A DNA stretch of 64,000 bases from Mucilaginibacter robiniae (lineage in GTDB: Bacteria > Bacteroidota > Bacteroidia > Sphingobacteriales > Sphingobacteriaceae), in the NCBI RefSeq assembly GCF_012849215.1, contig NZ_CP051682.1:1488001-1552000 (forward strand), read 5' to 3'. Shown here piece by piece: positions 1 to 8,584 of the stretch. The translations under genes were made by a program, and so were the position numbers. Positions within the stretch are counted from its first letter, which is position 1. Each line of letters starts with the position of its first letter. Below the pieces are notes generated by a model that was not told where the DNA came from, did not search any database, and was given only the letters and a program-made list of their open reading frames with translations.

Positions 1-2079
1 ATTGTAATGGGCACCTCGCATCATGAACCGATGGACCGTGCCCAGCAAGAATGGAAACGTTATGGCAAAGGTGAATGGGATTACAACAAAAACGGCGAAG
101 TACTGCGTGATTTTTGGCGAAAGGGCATCCAGAACATGGGTAATACAGAAACCATTGTTACAGTAGGTATGCGCGGCGATGGTGATATGGCCATGGAAGC
201 GGGTACCAACATTGCACTATTGGAAAAAATAGTAGCCGATCAGCGTAAAATCATCAGTGATGTAACGGGCAAAAAGCCTGAAGCAACACCGCAAATGTGG
301 GCTTTGTATAAAGAAGTACAAGACTACTATGATAAAGGTATGCGTGTACCCGATGATGTTACTCTGCTACTATGTGATGATAACTGGGGCAACATTCGCA
401 AACTGCCTAAATTAGGCGAAAAGCCACGTAAGGGTGGTTACGGTATTTACTATCATTTTGATTATGTAGGCGGGCCGCGTAATTACAAGTGGCTGAACAC
501 GAACCCAATTAGTAAAACCTGGGAGCAAATGCATATGGCTTATGAGCATAACGTACGCCAGGTTTGGATTGTAAACGTGGGCGACTTGAAACCTATGGAG
601 TTCCCCATCAACTTCTTTTTGGATTATGCCTGGAACCCTGATAAATGGCCGGCTACAAAGCTACAGCAATACACGCAACTATGGGCACAAAAACAGTTTG
701 GTCCGCAATATGCAACACAAATTGCCGACATCTTGTCTAAGTATACCAAATACAATGGCCGGCGCAAACCCGAACTATTGGATCAGAACACTTACAGCTT
801 AACCAACTACCGTGAGTTTGAAACCGTAGTAGCTGATTACAACAAACTGGAAGCAGAGGCGGAACAGCTTTATCAGCAAATGCCAGCAAATTACAAAGAT
901 GCTTTTTTTGAACTCGTACTGCATCCGGTGAAAGCTTGTGCCAACCTAAACGAGTTGTATTACGCTGCCGCAAAAAACCGATGGTATGCAGAGCAAGGTC
1001 GGGCAGCTACTAACGATATGGCCAGCAAAGTAACCGAGCTGTTTAACAAAGATTCGGAAATAGCTAACCAGTACAACCATGAAATAGCTGGCGGCAAATG
1101 GAACCACATGATGGACCAAACGCATATTGGCTACACTTACTGGCAGGAACCACGTGCACAGAAAGCACCCGAAACTAAACAAATTGATTTGCCTGCCACT
1201 GCCGATTTAGGCGTAGCTGTAGAAGGCTCAACCGACTGGTGGCCTCATGCAACTAGCGAAGCGGTATTGCCACAGTTTAATCCTCTCGATCAACAGGCAC
1301 ACTATTTAGAGTTATTCAACCGCGGCAAGTCGCCTTTTACTTACAACGTAACTGCTGCACCTTGGGTTAAAGTTACACCAGCCAGTGGTAGTGTTGATAA
1401 ACAAGATCGCCTTTGGGTAAGCATAGACTGGAGTAAGGTACCTGCAGGCACACAAAGCACACCGATTACCATTACCTCATCTGACGGTAAAACAGTAATG
1501 GTCAAAGCCATTTTAAACTCGTTAGGTAAAAATGGCACACTTAAGGGCTTTGTAGAAAACAATGGATACGTAGCCATAGAAGCTCCACATTACAACAAAG
1601 CCGTAGCCCCAGCTTCTATACAATGGCTAACCTTGCCCGATTATGGCCGTACTTCATCAGCAGTAAGTATGTATCCGCTTACTGCGCCACGGCAAACACC
1701 TGGCGGTAATAGTCCGCATCTGGAATATCAGGTTAATCTGGCTGATACGGGTTTGGTGAATGTTAACGTCTATGTATCACCCAGCATTGATATTGCAGGT
1801 ACCGATAAGCTTCAGTATGCCATTTCGATTGACAATGAGCAACCCAAATTAGTAACCGTAAATGCTGAAGAAACGCAGCCACTGTGGAACAAATCAGTAG
1901 CGGATAATATCATGGTACAAGCTTCATCGCACCACATTACACAGCCCGGTTTACATACGGTTAAATTTTGGATGGTAACACCAGGAGTAGTGTTGCAGAA
2001 GCTAGTGTTAGATATCGATCATCAGTTAAAGCCTAGCTATTTAGGTCCGCCAGAAAGCTTTTATATTGGTATAAAGTAA
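1..2079 (+). CDS. GH115 family alpha-glucuronidase, 5' partial
   Basis: The reading frame is open to the left edge, so the N-terminus is missing; about 692 residues remain. The motif GTSHHEPM followed by an RAxxEW stretch at the visible start is characteristic of glycoside hydrolase family 115, which removes (4-O-methyl)glucuronic acid from xylan side chains. After the catalytic barrel and a helical region (to about residue 380) comes a C-terminal beta-sandwich part (about 420-690) as in the family. Family proteins usually carry a signal peptide and act in the periplasm or at the surface; that part is outside the window. A 14-bp hairpin with a T-run follows the stop codon. Family assignment is confident; the exact substrate is inferred. 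Confidence 0.88.
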   Translation: MVMGTSHHEPMDRAQQEWKRYGKGEWDYNKNGEVLRDFWRKGIQNMGNTETIVTVGMRGDGDMAMEAGTNIALLEKIVADQRKIISDVTGKKPEATPQMWALYKEVQDYYDKGMRVPDDVTLLLCDDNWGNIRKLPKLGEKPRKGGYGIYYHFDYVGGPRNYKWLNTNPISKTWEQMHMAYEHNVRQVWIVNVGDLKPMEFPINFFLDYAWNPDKWPATKLQQYTQLWAQKQFGPQYATQIADILSKYTKYNGRRKPELLDQNTYSLTNYREFETVVADYNKLEAEAEQLYQQMPANYKDAFFELVLHPVKACANLNELYYAAAKNRWYAEQGRAATNDMASKVTELFNKDSEIANQYNHEIAGGKWNHMMDQTHIGYTYWQEPRAQKAPETKQIDLPATADLGVAVEGSTDWWPHATSEAVLPQFNPLDQQAHYLELFNRGKSPFTYNVTAAPWVKVTPASGSVDKQDRLWVSIDWSKVPAGTQSTPITITSSDGKTVMVKAILNSLGKNGTLKGFVENNGYVAIEAPHYNKAVAPASIQWLTLPDYGRTSSAVSMYPLTAPRQTPGGNSPHLEYQVNLADTGLVNVNVYVSPSIDIAGTDKLQYAISIDNEQPKLVTVNAEETQPLWNKSVADNIMVQASSHHITQPGLHTVKFWMVTPGVVLQKLVLDIDHQLKPSYLGPPESFYIGIK

Positions 2080-2115
2080 GCATAACTTTCAAGAAAAGCT
2101 TACTCTGCTCGATAC

Positions 2116-2162
2116 AAGAGATAGTTCATTCTTTTTCAAGATCATGAACTATCTCTTTTTAG
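2116..2162 (+). terminator. Intrinsic terminator after the GH115 gene
   Basis: A 14-bp perfect inverted repeat (2116-2129 with 2144-2157, arm aagagatagttcat) is followed by a T-run. The remainder of the 328-base gap up to 2407 is AT-rich and shows no gene; it must hold the promoter of the next operon, but I see only weak -7-like matches. Confidence 0.75.
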
Positions 2163-2407
2163 TTTGTGTAACAATATGCTACGGTTGTAGCTACACTCAT
2201 AATTGCACAAATACACTATCATTTATCAATCTCATAGTACAAAATACTTTATAAAAGTTTATAATTGTAGTATTGACATTTATTTGAATACAATCGATTG
2301 CGAAAATTAATTAGGTAAGATTTAAAATTAATTGCAACTTTACCAGCAAATACATAAATAGTGGGTATAGGCTGCTATATTACACAGTAAATAAAAGATC
2401 ATCATAT

Positions 2408-3085
2408 ATGAAATTCTTCATCGACACGGCCAATTTGGCACAAATTCGTGAGGCGCATGATTTAGGCGTACTGGACGGAGTTACCACTAACCCATCATTG
2501 ATGGCTAAAGAAGGCATTTCTGGCCATGACAATGTAATTAACCATTATAAAGCAATCTGTGACATTACAGATGGTGATGTAAGTGCCGAAGTAATATCTA
2601 CCACTTACAACGAAATGGTAGAAGAAGGTTTAGCCTTAGCCAAGCTACACGAGCGTATTGTGGTTAAAGTACCGATGATTAAAGATGGCGTTAAAGCTAT
2701 CAAATACTTTACCCAACAAGGTATCAAAACCAACTGCACGCTGGTTTTCTCTGCTGGTCAGGCTTTACTGGCTGCTAAAGCAGGTGCTACTTATGTGTCT
2801 CCTTTCATTGGCCGTTTAGATGATGTATCTACCGATGGCTTGCAGCTGATTGAAGATATCCGTTTAATTTATGATAACTACGGTTACCAAACTCAAATAC
2901 TAGCAGCTTCGGTTCGTCATGCCATGCACATTATCAATTGCGCTAAAATTGGTGCTGATGTAATTACTGGTCCATTGTCGGCTATAACTGCTTTATTAAA
3001 ACACCCATTAACTGATAGTGGCTTAGCTCAATTCCTGGCCGATCATGCTAAAGCTGCTGCTGCCGGTGTTGAACCAGTGAAATAA
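2408..3085 (+). CDS. fsa: Fructose-6-phosphate aldolase / transaldolase-like (FSA family)
   Basis: The 225-aa protein begins [10 protein letters not shown] and contains DGVTTNPSL, both hallmarks of the short transaldolase/FSA class. The Schiff-base lysine lies in VVKVPM (K87), equivalent to Lys85 of E. coli FSA. Members either cleave fructose 6-phosphate to dihydroxyacetone and glyceraldehyde 3-phosphate or act as true transaldolases; sequence alone does not decide which. The two transketolase halves immediately downstream on the same strand favour a transaldolase role in the non-oxidative pentose phosphate pathway. Cytoplasmic, expected decamer from the family. The spacer to the next gene is 115 bp and carries a degenerate inverted repeat. 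Confidence 0.9.
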   Translation: MKFFIDTANLAQIREAHDLGVLDGVTTNPSLMAKEGISGHDNVINHYKAICDITDGDVSAEVISTTYNEMVEEGLALAKLHERIVVKVPMIKDGVKAIKYFTQQGIKTNCTLVFSAGQALLAAKAGATYVSPFIGRLDDVSTDGLQLIEDIRLIYDNYGYQTQILAASVRHAMHIINCAKIGADVITGPLSAITALLKHPLTDSGLAQFLADHAKAAAAGVEPVK

Positions 3086-3090
3086 TTTTT

Positions 3091-3172
3091 GTTGCGGGTG
3101 ATCGTTTGCGGATTTTGGAAGCATTATTACTCATTAATTGCTCTCCGGTAGTCTCAACTTATCACCAGCAAC
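3091..3172. repeat. Degenerate intergenic inverted repeat (GTTGCGGGT class), copy 1
   Basis: The left arm gttgcgggtgat (3091-3102) is matched by atcaccagcaac (3161-3172) with one mismatch, and related 'gcaact/gtaact' words continue to 3197. The spacer between the transketolase halves carries the same words, so this looks like a dispersed repeat family rather than a gene-specific regulatory site. Confidence 0.5.
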
Positions 3173-3200
3173 TCAAACCTCGTAACTCACAACTAAAAAA

Positions 3201-4046
3201 ATGACTAAAAATATCCAAGAACTTCAAGGCATTGCCTCACAAGTACGCCGTGATATTCTGCGTATGGTGCATGGTTGCCAAAGCGGGCATCCGGGCGGCT
3301 CATTGGGCTGTACTGATTATATTGTTGCCCTTTACTTTGCCATTATGAAACATGATCCATCTTTTAATATGGATGGTATTGGCGAAGATTTATTCTTTTT
3401 ATCAAACGGCCATATTTCACCGGTATTCTATTCTGTACTGGCACATGCCGGTTATTTCGACAAAGCAGAACTGAAAACCTTCCGTAAACTAGATTCGCGC
3501 TTGCAAGGGCACCCAACCACGCATGAGCATCTGCCAGGCGTACGTGTAGCATCAGGCTCTTTAGGCCAGGGCTTATCGGTAGGTATTGGTGCGGCATTAA
3601 GCAAAAAGCTGAACGGTGATGATCGGTTGGTATTTACCCTACATGGAGATGGTGAATTGCAAGAAGGTCAAATTTGGGAAGCAGCTATGTTTGCCCCTCA
3701 CCACAAAGTAGATAACCTGATTGTCGCTATCGATGTAAACGGTCAGCAAATTGATGGTCCTACTAATTTGGTAATGTCATTAGGTGATTTGCCTGCTAAG
3801 TGGGCTGCTTTCGGCTGGGAGGTATTGCAAATTAAAGGCAACGACATGGCTCAGGTAGTGGAAGGTATTGAAAAAGCAATCAGCATGACTGGTCATGGTA
3901 AACCTGTGGTTATTTTGATGCAAACTGACATGGGCTTTGGGGTTGACTTCATGATGGGAAGCCATAAATGGCATGGTGTTGCTCCTAATGATGCTCAGCT
4001 AGAACAAGCCTTAGGTCAATTAGAGGAAACTTTAGGCGACTATTAA
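3201..4046 (+). CDS. Transketolase, N-terminal (TPP-binding) subunit
   Basis: The 281-aa protein is the thiamine-diphosphate-binding half of a split transketolase. Visible are the GHPGGSLG segment near residue 30 and the TPP motif beginning HGDGELQEG and ending about 30 residues later at DVNGQQIDG. It transfers two-carbon ketol units between pentose phosphate pathway sugars, but only as a complex with the C-terminal subunit encoded next. Two-gene transketolases of this size are well known in bacteria and archaea. It lies between the aldolase gene and the C-terminal subunit, all on the plus strand and most likely co-transcribed. Confidence 0.93.
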   Translation: MTKNIQELQGIASQVRRDILRMVHGCQSGHPGGSLGCTDYIVALYFAIMKHDPSFNMDGIGEDLFFLSNGHISPVFYSVLAHAGYFDKAELKTFRKLDSRLQGHPTTHEHLPGVRVASGSLGQGLSVGIGAALSKKLNGDDRLVFTLHGDGELQEGQIWEAAMFAPHHKVDNLIVAIDVNGQQIDGPTNLVMSLGDLPAKWAAFGWEVLQIKGNDMAQVVEGIEKAISMTGHGKPVVILMQTDMGFGVDFMMGSHKWHGVAPNDAQLEQALGQLEETLGDY

Positions 4047-4060
4047 TTAAAGTGCAGCGA

Positions 4061-4143
4061 GTTGCGAGTGATAAGTTGCGGAGAAAAATAGAATATAACT
4101 TTATAATCATCCAACCCGCAACTAAAAACCCATAACCCGCAAC
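4061..4143. repeat. Degenerate intergenic inverted repeat (GTTGCGGGT class), copy 2
   Basis: The words gttgcgagtgataagttgcg (4061-4080) on the left and two reverse-complement 'acccgcaac' words (about 4114-4122 and 4135-4143) on the right form an imperfect long-loop hairpin. It resembles the repeat at 3091-3172 and fills the 119-bp spacer between the transketolase halves. Confidence 0.5.
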
Positions 4144-4165
4144 AATCTAAAACAACAGACAAGAA

Positions 4166-5122
4166 ATGACCAAGTATACTTATACAGAAAAAAAAGATAC
4201 CCGCTCAGGGTTTGGCGCAGGCTTGCTGGAAGCTGGTAAGCGCAACCCCAAAGTGGTAGCCTTGTGCGCCGATCTGATAGGCTCACTTAAAATGCAGGAC
4301 TTCATTAATGCTTTTCCTGAACGTTTTGTGCAGGTAGGTATTGCCGAAGCCAACATGATCGGTATTGCAGCCGGTATGACTATTGGTGGCCACATTCCTT
4401 TCACCGGTACATTTGCCAATTTTTCTACTGGCCGCGTGTACGACCAAATTCGTCAATCAGTAGCCTACTCAGATAAAAACGTAAAAATTTGCGCTTCACA
4501 TGCGGGCTTAACGCTAGGTGAAGATGGAGCTACTCACCAGATTCTGGAAGATATCGGCATGATGAAAATGCTGCCAGGCATGACAGTAATTAACCCTTGC
4601 GATTTTAACCAAACCAAGGCTGCTACTATTGCTATTGCCGAGCATCATGGCCCGGTTTACCTGCGCTTTGGTCGCCCGGTAGTGCCTATCTTTACCGCAC
4701 CCGACCAAGTATTTGAAATTGGTAAAGCCTGGATGGTGAATGAAGGTACTGATGTAACTATTATTGCTACCGGTCACCTGGTATGGGAAGCTATACAAGC
4801 CGGCGAACAGCTGGAAGCTATGGGTATCTCAGCCGAAATTATCAACATCCACACCATTAAACCATTGGATGAAGAAGCTATTTTAAAATCAGTAGCTAAA
4901 ACGAAATGCGTGGTTACTGCCGAAGAGCACAACCGCCTAGGCGGCTTGGGCGACTCAGTGGCGCAGGTGTTAGTTAAAAACACCCCGTACCCACAAGAGT
5001 ATATTGCTGTTAACGACTCTTTTGGCGAATCAGGTATTCCTGAACAATTGATGGCAAAATATGGCTTAGATGCTAAACACATTGTAGATGCTGCTCAAAA
5101 AGCTATTCAGCGTAAAGGATAA
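4166..5122 (+). CDS. Transketolase, C-terminal (pyrimidine-binding) subunit
   Basis: The 318-aa protein carries the central pyrimidine-binding domain (RSGFGAGLLEAGKRNPKVVALCADL near the N-terminus; GIAEANMIGIAAG contains the catalytic glutamate typical of transketolases) and the C-terminal domain (after about residue 190). It pairs with the N-terminal subunit at 3201-4046 to form the active enzyme. The conserved TLGEDGATHQ segment lies around residue 115. A 9-bp hairpin with a short T-run follows the stop and probably ends the operon. Confidence 0.93.
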   Translation: MTKYTYTEKKDTRSGFGAGLLEAGKRNPKVVALCADLIGSLKMQDFINAFPERFVQVGIAEANMIGIAAGMTIGGHIPFTGTFANFSTGRVYDQIRQSVAYSDKNVKICASHAGLTLGEDGATHQILEDIGMMKMLPGMTVINPCDFNQTKAATIAIAEHHGPVYLRFGRPVVPIFTAPDQVFEIGKAWMVNEGTDVTIIATGHLVWEAIQAGEQLEAMGISAEIINIHTIKPLDEEAILKSVAKTKCVVTAEEHNRLGGLGDSVAQVLVKNTPYPQEYIAVNDSFGESGIPEQLMAKYGLDAKHIVDAAQKAIQRKG

Positions 5123-5156
5123 AAAATTGGTCTTTTACTGCTATTATAAACCATTG

Positions 5157-5184
5157 AAGGCTACCCGTTAAGGTAGCCTTTGTA
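5157..5184 (+). terminator. Hairpin terminator after the transketolase genes
   Basis: The arm aaggctacc (5157-5165) pairs perfectly with ggtagcctt (5172-5180) across a six-base loop and runs into a short T-rich tail. Confidence 0.65.
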
Positions 5185-5233
5185 TTTTCCTTTATTCTGT
5201 AATACTAGTTTACCAAACAACAGTTTGCAAACA

Positions 5234-5284
5234 AAAAGCCCTGTACATTAGGCATTACTGACACCTACTGTACAGGACTTTTAT
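5234..5284 (-). terminator. Probable terminator of the DUF3127 gene
   Basis: A 14-bp stem with one mismatch (5234-5247 with 5269-5282) is flanked by A/T runs. In minus-strand orientation it lies downstream of the DUF3127 stop codon and ends in a T-run, so it can close that transcript while the hairpin at 5157 closes the converging one. Confidence 0.6.
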
Positions 5285-5361
5285 AAAAAACAATAATTAT
5301 GCAGCTTTACGCTTTAAACAGGTAAGCTATACCGGTTAAAGCTTCAGCAGATAAAGCCATC

Positions 5362-5724
5362 TTAGAATGGCAAATCATCATCATCAGGAGCTGAGCTTAA
5401 ATCAGCCGGTGGAGCGTAAGCCGGAGCAGATGCAGCAGCAGCGCCACTTAATACGTTGATTTTCCACAACTGCATTGAGTTAAAATAGCTCTTTTTGCCG
5501 GTTCTATCAGTCCATGGGCGGCCACGCAGATTAAAAAATACTTCTACATCATCACCTACACGTACATTGTCCAGCAAATTGCAACGATCCTGAATGGCTT
5601 CAAATTTTAAATATTCAGGGTATTGCGGGTTTTCAATATATTCAACAATAAGCTCTCTCTTCTTCAACGAGTCGGTAACCTGTTGGGTTGGCGACACTTC
5701 ATGTACTTTGCCTTTTATATCCAT
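5362..5724 (-). CDS. DUF3127 domain protein with SSB-like acidic C-terminal tail
   Basis: The 120-aa protein matches the DUF3127 family, small proteins common in Bacteroidota, recognisable by IKGKVHEV at the start, a central NVRVGDDVEVFFNLRGRPW segment and a QLWKI motif near residue 87. The beta-rich pattern suggests an OB-type fold (inference). A flexible Ala/Pro-rich linker (about 94-113) leads to the last residues DDDDLPF. That ending is nearly the same as the acidic tail of bacterial single-stranded-DNA-binding proteins, which recruits RecG, RecQ, PriA, RecO and others. This suggests a nucleic-acid-associated role, although the function of the family is unknown. It is transcribed alone and divergently from the methyltransferase gene. 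Confidence 0.85.
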   Translation of the reverse strand: MDIKGKVHEVSPTQQVTDSLKKRELIVEYIENPQYPEYLKFEAIQDRCNLLDNVRVGDDVEVFFNLRGRPWTDRTGKKSYFNSMQLWKINVLSGAAAASAPAYAPPADLSSAPDDDDLPF

Positions 5725-5785
5725 AATCTTACATTATAAAACGTAAAGTTAAGGTTAAGATTGTAAATCAGCTACTTTAAATGCA

Positions 5786-5793
5786 TAAATTTG
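5786..5793 (+). promoter_or_regulatory. Bacteroidota -7 promoter box for the RNA methyltransferase gene
   Basis: TAAATTTG fits the Bacteroidota -7 consensus TAnnTTTG and ends 10 bases before the ATG at 5804, implying a leaderless or very short-leader transcript. Confidence 0.55.
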
Positions 5794-5803
5794 CCCACAT
5801 AAA

Positions 5804-6976
5804 ATGCAAGTTTTCCACACCGAAAGTAAAATTATAATTACCTGCAATAAGCGCCTGTCGGCCTATCTGGAGCAGGAAGTAAGAGCATTGGGTTACACCC
5901 CTACCCGTGTATTTTCAACCGGCGTTGAGCTGAATGGTACCGTAACTGATTGTATTCCGCTCAACCTTAATTTACGTTGCGCTAGCCAGATTCTGTACTC
6001 GCTTAAAACGTTTCAGGCTGAAAACCCGCAACAGCTGTACGATCAGTTGGTGCAGATAGAATGGGAAAAGCTGATTGATTTCAGTGGCTATTTTTCCATT
6101 ACCTCCAACGTAAATAATGAGCATATCCGTACGCCGCTATTTGCCAATGTAAAGGTAAAAGATGCCATTGTTGACCGCATCAAAGCGCAAAAAGGTATTC
6201 GCCCCAATTCAGGGCCTGAACTGAATAAAACGGTACTGCACTTGTACTGGCAGGATGACCGCGCTGAGGTTTTCGCTGATACATCGGGCGAAACTTTAGC
6301 CAAGCATAGCTATCGCAAGCTGCCGGGCAAAGCGCCTATGCTGGAGGCTTTGGCATCGTCCACTATTATGGCAACCGGCTGGGATAAACAAAGCACTTTT
6401 ATTAACCCCATGTGCGGTTCAGGTACCTTAGCTATTGAAGCTGCTTTGATGGCTACTGATAAAAGCCCCGGTTTGTTCCGGATGAACTATGGCTTTATGC
6501 ACCTGATGGGCTATGATGAACAGGTATTTTTTACCGAACGGCGTAAACTGAAAGATAAAGCAAAAAGAGAAACGCAGGCTAAAATTATAGCTACTGATTT
6601 ATCTCCCGATGCAGTAGAAATTGCTCGCCGTAATGCCAAAACAGCCGGTGTAGAACATTTGATTGAATTTGATGTTTGTGATTTTGCTGATACACCAGTA
6701 CCCGAAACGCCTGGTATAGTCATGTTTAACCCAGAATATGGTGAACGCTTAGGTACGCACACCAAACTGGAAGCTACCTACAAACGTATAGGCGACTTTA
6801 TGAAGCAGCAATGCAAAGGTTACAAGGGCTATGTATTTACCGGCAACCCTGATTTAGCTAAAAAAATAGGCCTGCAAGCCTCGCGCCGGGTAGAATTTTA
6901 TAACGGTAAGCTCGACTGCCGCTTACTGGAATATACCATATATGGAGGCAGTAAACGTGAACCCCAAATTGTATAA
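5804..6976 (+). CDS. THUMP-domain class I SAM-dependent RNA methyltransferase (RlmL/RlmK-N2G type)
   Basis: The 390-aa protein has an N-terminal THUMP-like RNA-binding region (about 40-160) and a C-terminal Rossmann methyltransferase. The SAM motif I is FINPMCGSGTLAIEAA (199-214). The catalytic motif reads NPEYGERLG (309-317) rather than the usual NPPY. The family installs N2-methylguanosine in rRNA (E. coli RlmL N-terminal half modifies G2445 of 23S rRNA) and the length fits single-domain bacterial members. The start is the ATG ten bases after a good -7 box. The stop codon abuts the ATG of the next gene, so the two are probably translated from one message. Confidence 0.88.
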   Translation: MQVFHTESKIIITCNKRLSAYLEQEVRALGYTPTRVFSTGVELNGTVTDCIPLNLNLRCASQILYSLKTFQAENPQQLYDQLVQIEWEKLIDFSGYFSITSNVNNEHIRTPLFANVKVKDAIVDRIKAQKGIRPNSGPELNKTVLHLYWQDDRAEVFADTSGETLAKHSYRKLPGKAPMLEALASSTIMATGWDKQSTFINPMCGSGTLAIEAALMATDKSPGLFRMNYGFMHLMGYDEQVFFTERRKLKDKAKRETQAKIIATDLSPDAVEIARRNAKTAGVEHLIEFDVCDFADTPVPETPGIVMFNPEYGERLGTHTKLEATYKRIGDFMKQQCKGYKGYVFTGNPDLAKKIGLQASRRVEFYNGKLDCRLLEYTIYGGSKREPQIV

Positions 6977-7474
6977 ATGAAACGTTATTTCTTATTAGTA
7001 GCCGTTATATTATTTACTGTTACGGTACATGCACAAAAAAAGGCAGTTTTCCCATTTCAGGGCGGCAAAGATGCCATGATGCAGTTCTTCAAAAACAACG
7101 TAGAGATTTCGCCCGAACTTGCCGCTAAAAAGGTAAATGGAACCGCCGTATTCAAGTTTACGGCTGATGCCCAAGGTGCCATCGAAAAGATTATTGTGTA
7201 CTATGCTGATGATTATCAGGTTACTTTACCTTTTATTGATGCCCTGAAAAAATCAGACCACCACTGGATCATTTTTGATGGTGAAAAAACTCACGATTTT
7301 ATTGTGGCTTGTTCCATCAACCCCGTATTACCTAGTACAGGTACTCCTGCTGCACAAAAACAGATTTACCAATATTACAGCCATCGGCAACCTATTGTAG
7401 CTTCAAACGAGGTGTTGTTGGATATGGCTACTTTATTACCGGCAGTTACCATCAGTTATCCGGTAAGCCAATAA
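6977..7474 (+). CDS. Exported protein of unknown function, possible TonB-C-like fold
   Basis: The 165-aa product starts with a clear signal peptide (KRYFLLVAVILFTVTVHAQ, cut after AQ at about residue 20). The mature part has one region (about 55-95, VNGTAVFKFTADAQGAIEKI) reminiscent of the C-terminal beta-alpha-beta domain of TonB-like energy-transducing proteins, but the similarity is weak. Its ATG directly follows the methyltransferase stop codon with no spacer, implying translational coupling. I do not recognise a specific family; a periplasmic location is expected. Confidence 0.7.
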   Translation: MKRYFLLVAVILFTVTVHAQKKAVFPFQGGKDAMMQFFKNNVEISPELAAKKVNGTAVFKFTADAQGAIEKIIVYYADDYQVTLPFIDALKKSDHHWIIFDGEKTHDFIVACSINPVLPSTGTPAAQKQIYQYYSHRQPIVASNEVLLDMATLLPAVTISYPVSQ

Positions 7475-7590
7475 TAACTGTATTGAACTTATAGCTTATT
7501 GCTACTAACAATTTTTACTTTCTAATTAATACCTAAAACCGTAGGTTGTTATATCTCGTACGTATCCTAAAAAAACCTGAAATTAGGAGT

Positions 7591-7857
7591 ATGGTGAATG
7601 ATGTTTTCAACTTAAAAATTAAATCAGTAGCAACAAATATTAGGAAACTTAGAGAATACCGTAACTATACACAGGAGTATTTGGCTATGAAACTGGATAT
7701 TTCGCAAAATGCTTACAGTAAAATCGAGTTAGGCTATACTAAAATCACGTTAGAGCGACTTTATCAGATAGCAAATCTATTAAATATTGACCCGGTAGAA
7801 CTTTTAAAGGCAGATCCTACCAATATCTCGCAATTATTTAAGAAAATTGTTAATTAA
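7591..7857 (+). CDS. XRE-family helix-turn-helix regulator
   Basis: From the ATG at 7591 the protein has 88 residues. Residues about 12-70 form a Cro/CI-type HTH (IRKLREYRNYTQEYLAMKLDI, then SQNAYSKIE as recognition helix, then LERLYQIANLLNIDPVELL). An upstream TTG at 7546 would add 15 residues of no conserved character, so I prefer the ATG. It stands alone, with no toxin, restriction or phage partner beside it, and its target is unknown. The GC content is lower than that of its neighbours, which would fit a small horizontally acquired regulator, although this is weak evidence. Confidence 0.85.
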   Translation: MVNDVFNLKIKSVATNIRKLREYRNYTQEYLAMKLDISQNAYSKIELGYTKITLERLYQIANLLNIDPVELLKADPTNISQLFKKIVN

Positions 7858-7890
7858 TTTAGGCTCTAACCCAAGCTTGCTATTCCTCTC

Positions 7891-8550
7891 ATGAACCAAC
7901 CTTCTGCCCAGCTTGTTGCGCAAACTGCAGCTTATGTACAGCAAACGCTGCAACATGCTGAAGGTGGTCATGACTGGTGGCATACGCTAAGAGTTTGGAA
8001 CAATGCCAAACTAATTGCCAGCACTGAGGATGCTGATTTACTGATTGTAGAACTGGCTGCCCTGTTGCATGATATTGCCGACAGTAAATTTCATGGCGGA
8101 GATGAAAACATTGGCCCTGAAACGGCAGCTCAATTTTTACAAAGCCTGAACGTTCAGGAACATATAATTTATGAAGTACGGCAAATTATTGCCTGCATGT
8201 CATTCAAAGCTGGGTTTGATCGCCCAAGCTATCACTCCAAAGAACTGGAAATTGTACAGGATGCTGATCGATTGGACGCCATAGGTGCTATAGGCATTGC
8301 CCGTGCATTCAACTATGGCGGCTTTAAAGGCCGGGAAATTTACAATCCTGAAATTCCACCTATATTGGATATGACCAAAGAGCAGTATAAAAATTCTACA
8401 GCTCCAACTATCAATCATTTTTACGAAAAATTATTACTGCTGAAAGATAAAATGAATACGCCCACTGCACGCCGCTTGGCCGAGCAGCGCCATACATTTA
8501 TGCTCAATTATTTGGAGCAGTTTTATGCGGAATGGGAAGGTAAGGTGTAG
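7891..8550 (+). CDS. HD-domain phosphohydrolase (YpgQ/YedJ-like)
   Basis: The 219-aa protein has the HD-superfamily pattern: HDWWHTLRVW (residues 28-37, first His), ALLHDIADSKF (62-72, the His-Asp pair) and a later conserved Asp in QDADRLDAIGAIG (around 123-135). Cytoplasmic members of this subgroup hydrolyse nucleotide triphosphates or other phosphates in a metal-dependent way; the substrate here cannot be inferred. It lies 33 bp after the XRE gene and 34 bp before a porin gene, with no obvious functional link to either. Confidence 0.88.
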   Translation: MNQPSAQLVAQTAAYVQQTLQHAEGGHDWWHTLRVWNNAKLIASTEDADLLIVELAALLHDIADSKFHGGDENIGPETAAQFLQSLNVQEHIIYEVRQIIACMSFKAGFDRPSYHSKELEIVQDADRLDAIGAIGIARAFNYGGFKGREIYNPEIPPILDMTKEQYKNSTAPTINHFYEKLLLLKDKMNTPTARRLAEQRHTFMLNYLEQFYAEWEGKV

Positions 8551-8584
8551 CAAATAAAGTATCTTTACATGCTAATATTATTGC

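Noticed and set aside
946..1577. 78-codon minus-strand frames inside the GH115 gene
   Set aside because: Shadow frames of a strongly coding plus-strand gene; no start context and no conserved features.
7591..7857. Toxin-antitoxin or restriction-modification module around the XRE regulator
   Set aside because: Neither neighbour is a toxin or nuclease; the HD protein downstream is an ordinary YedJ-like phosphohydrolase.
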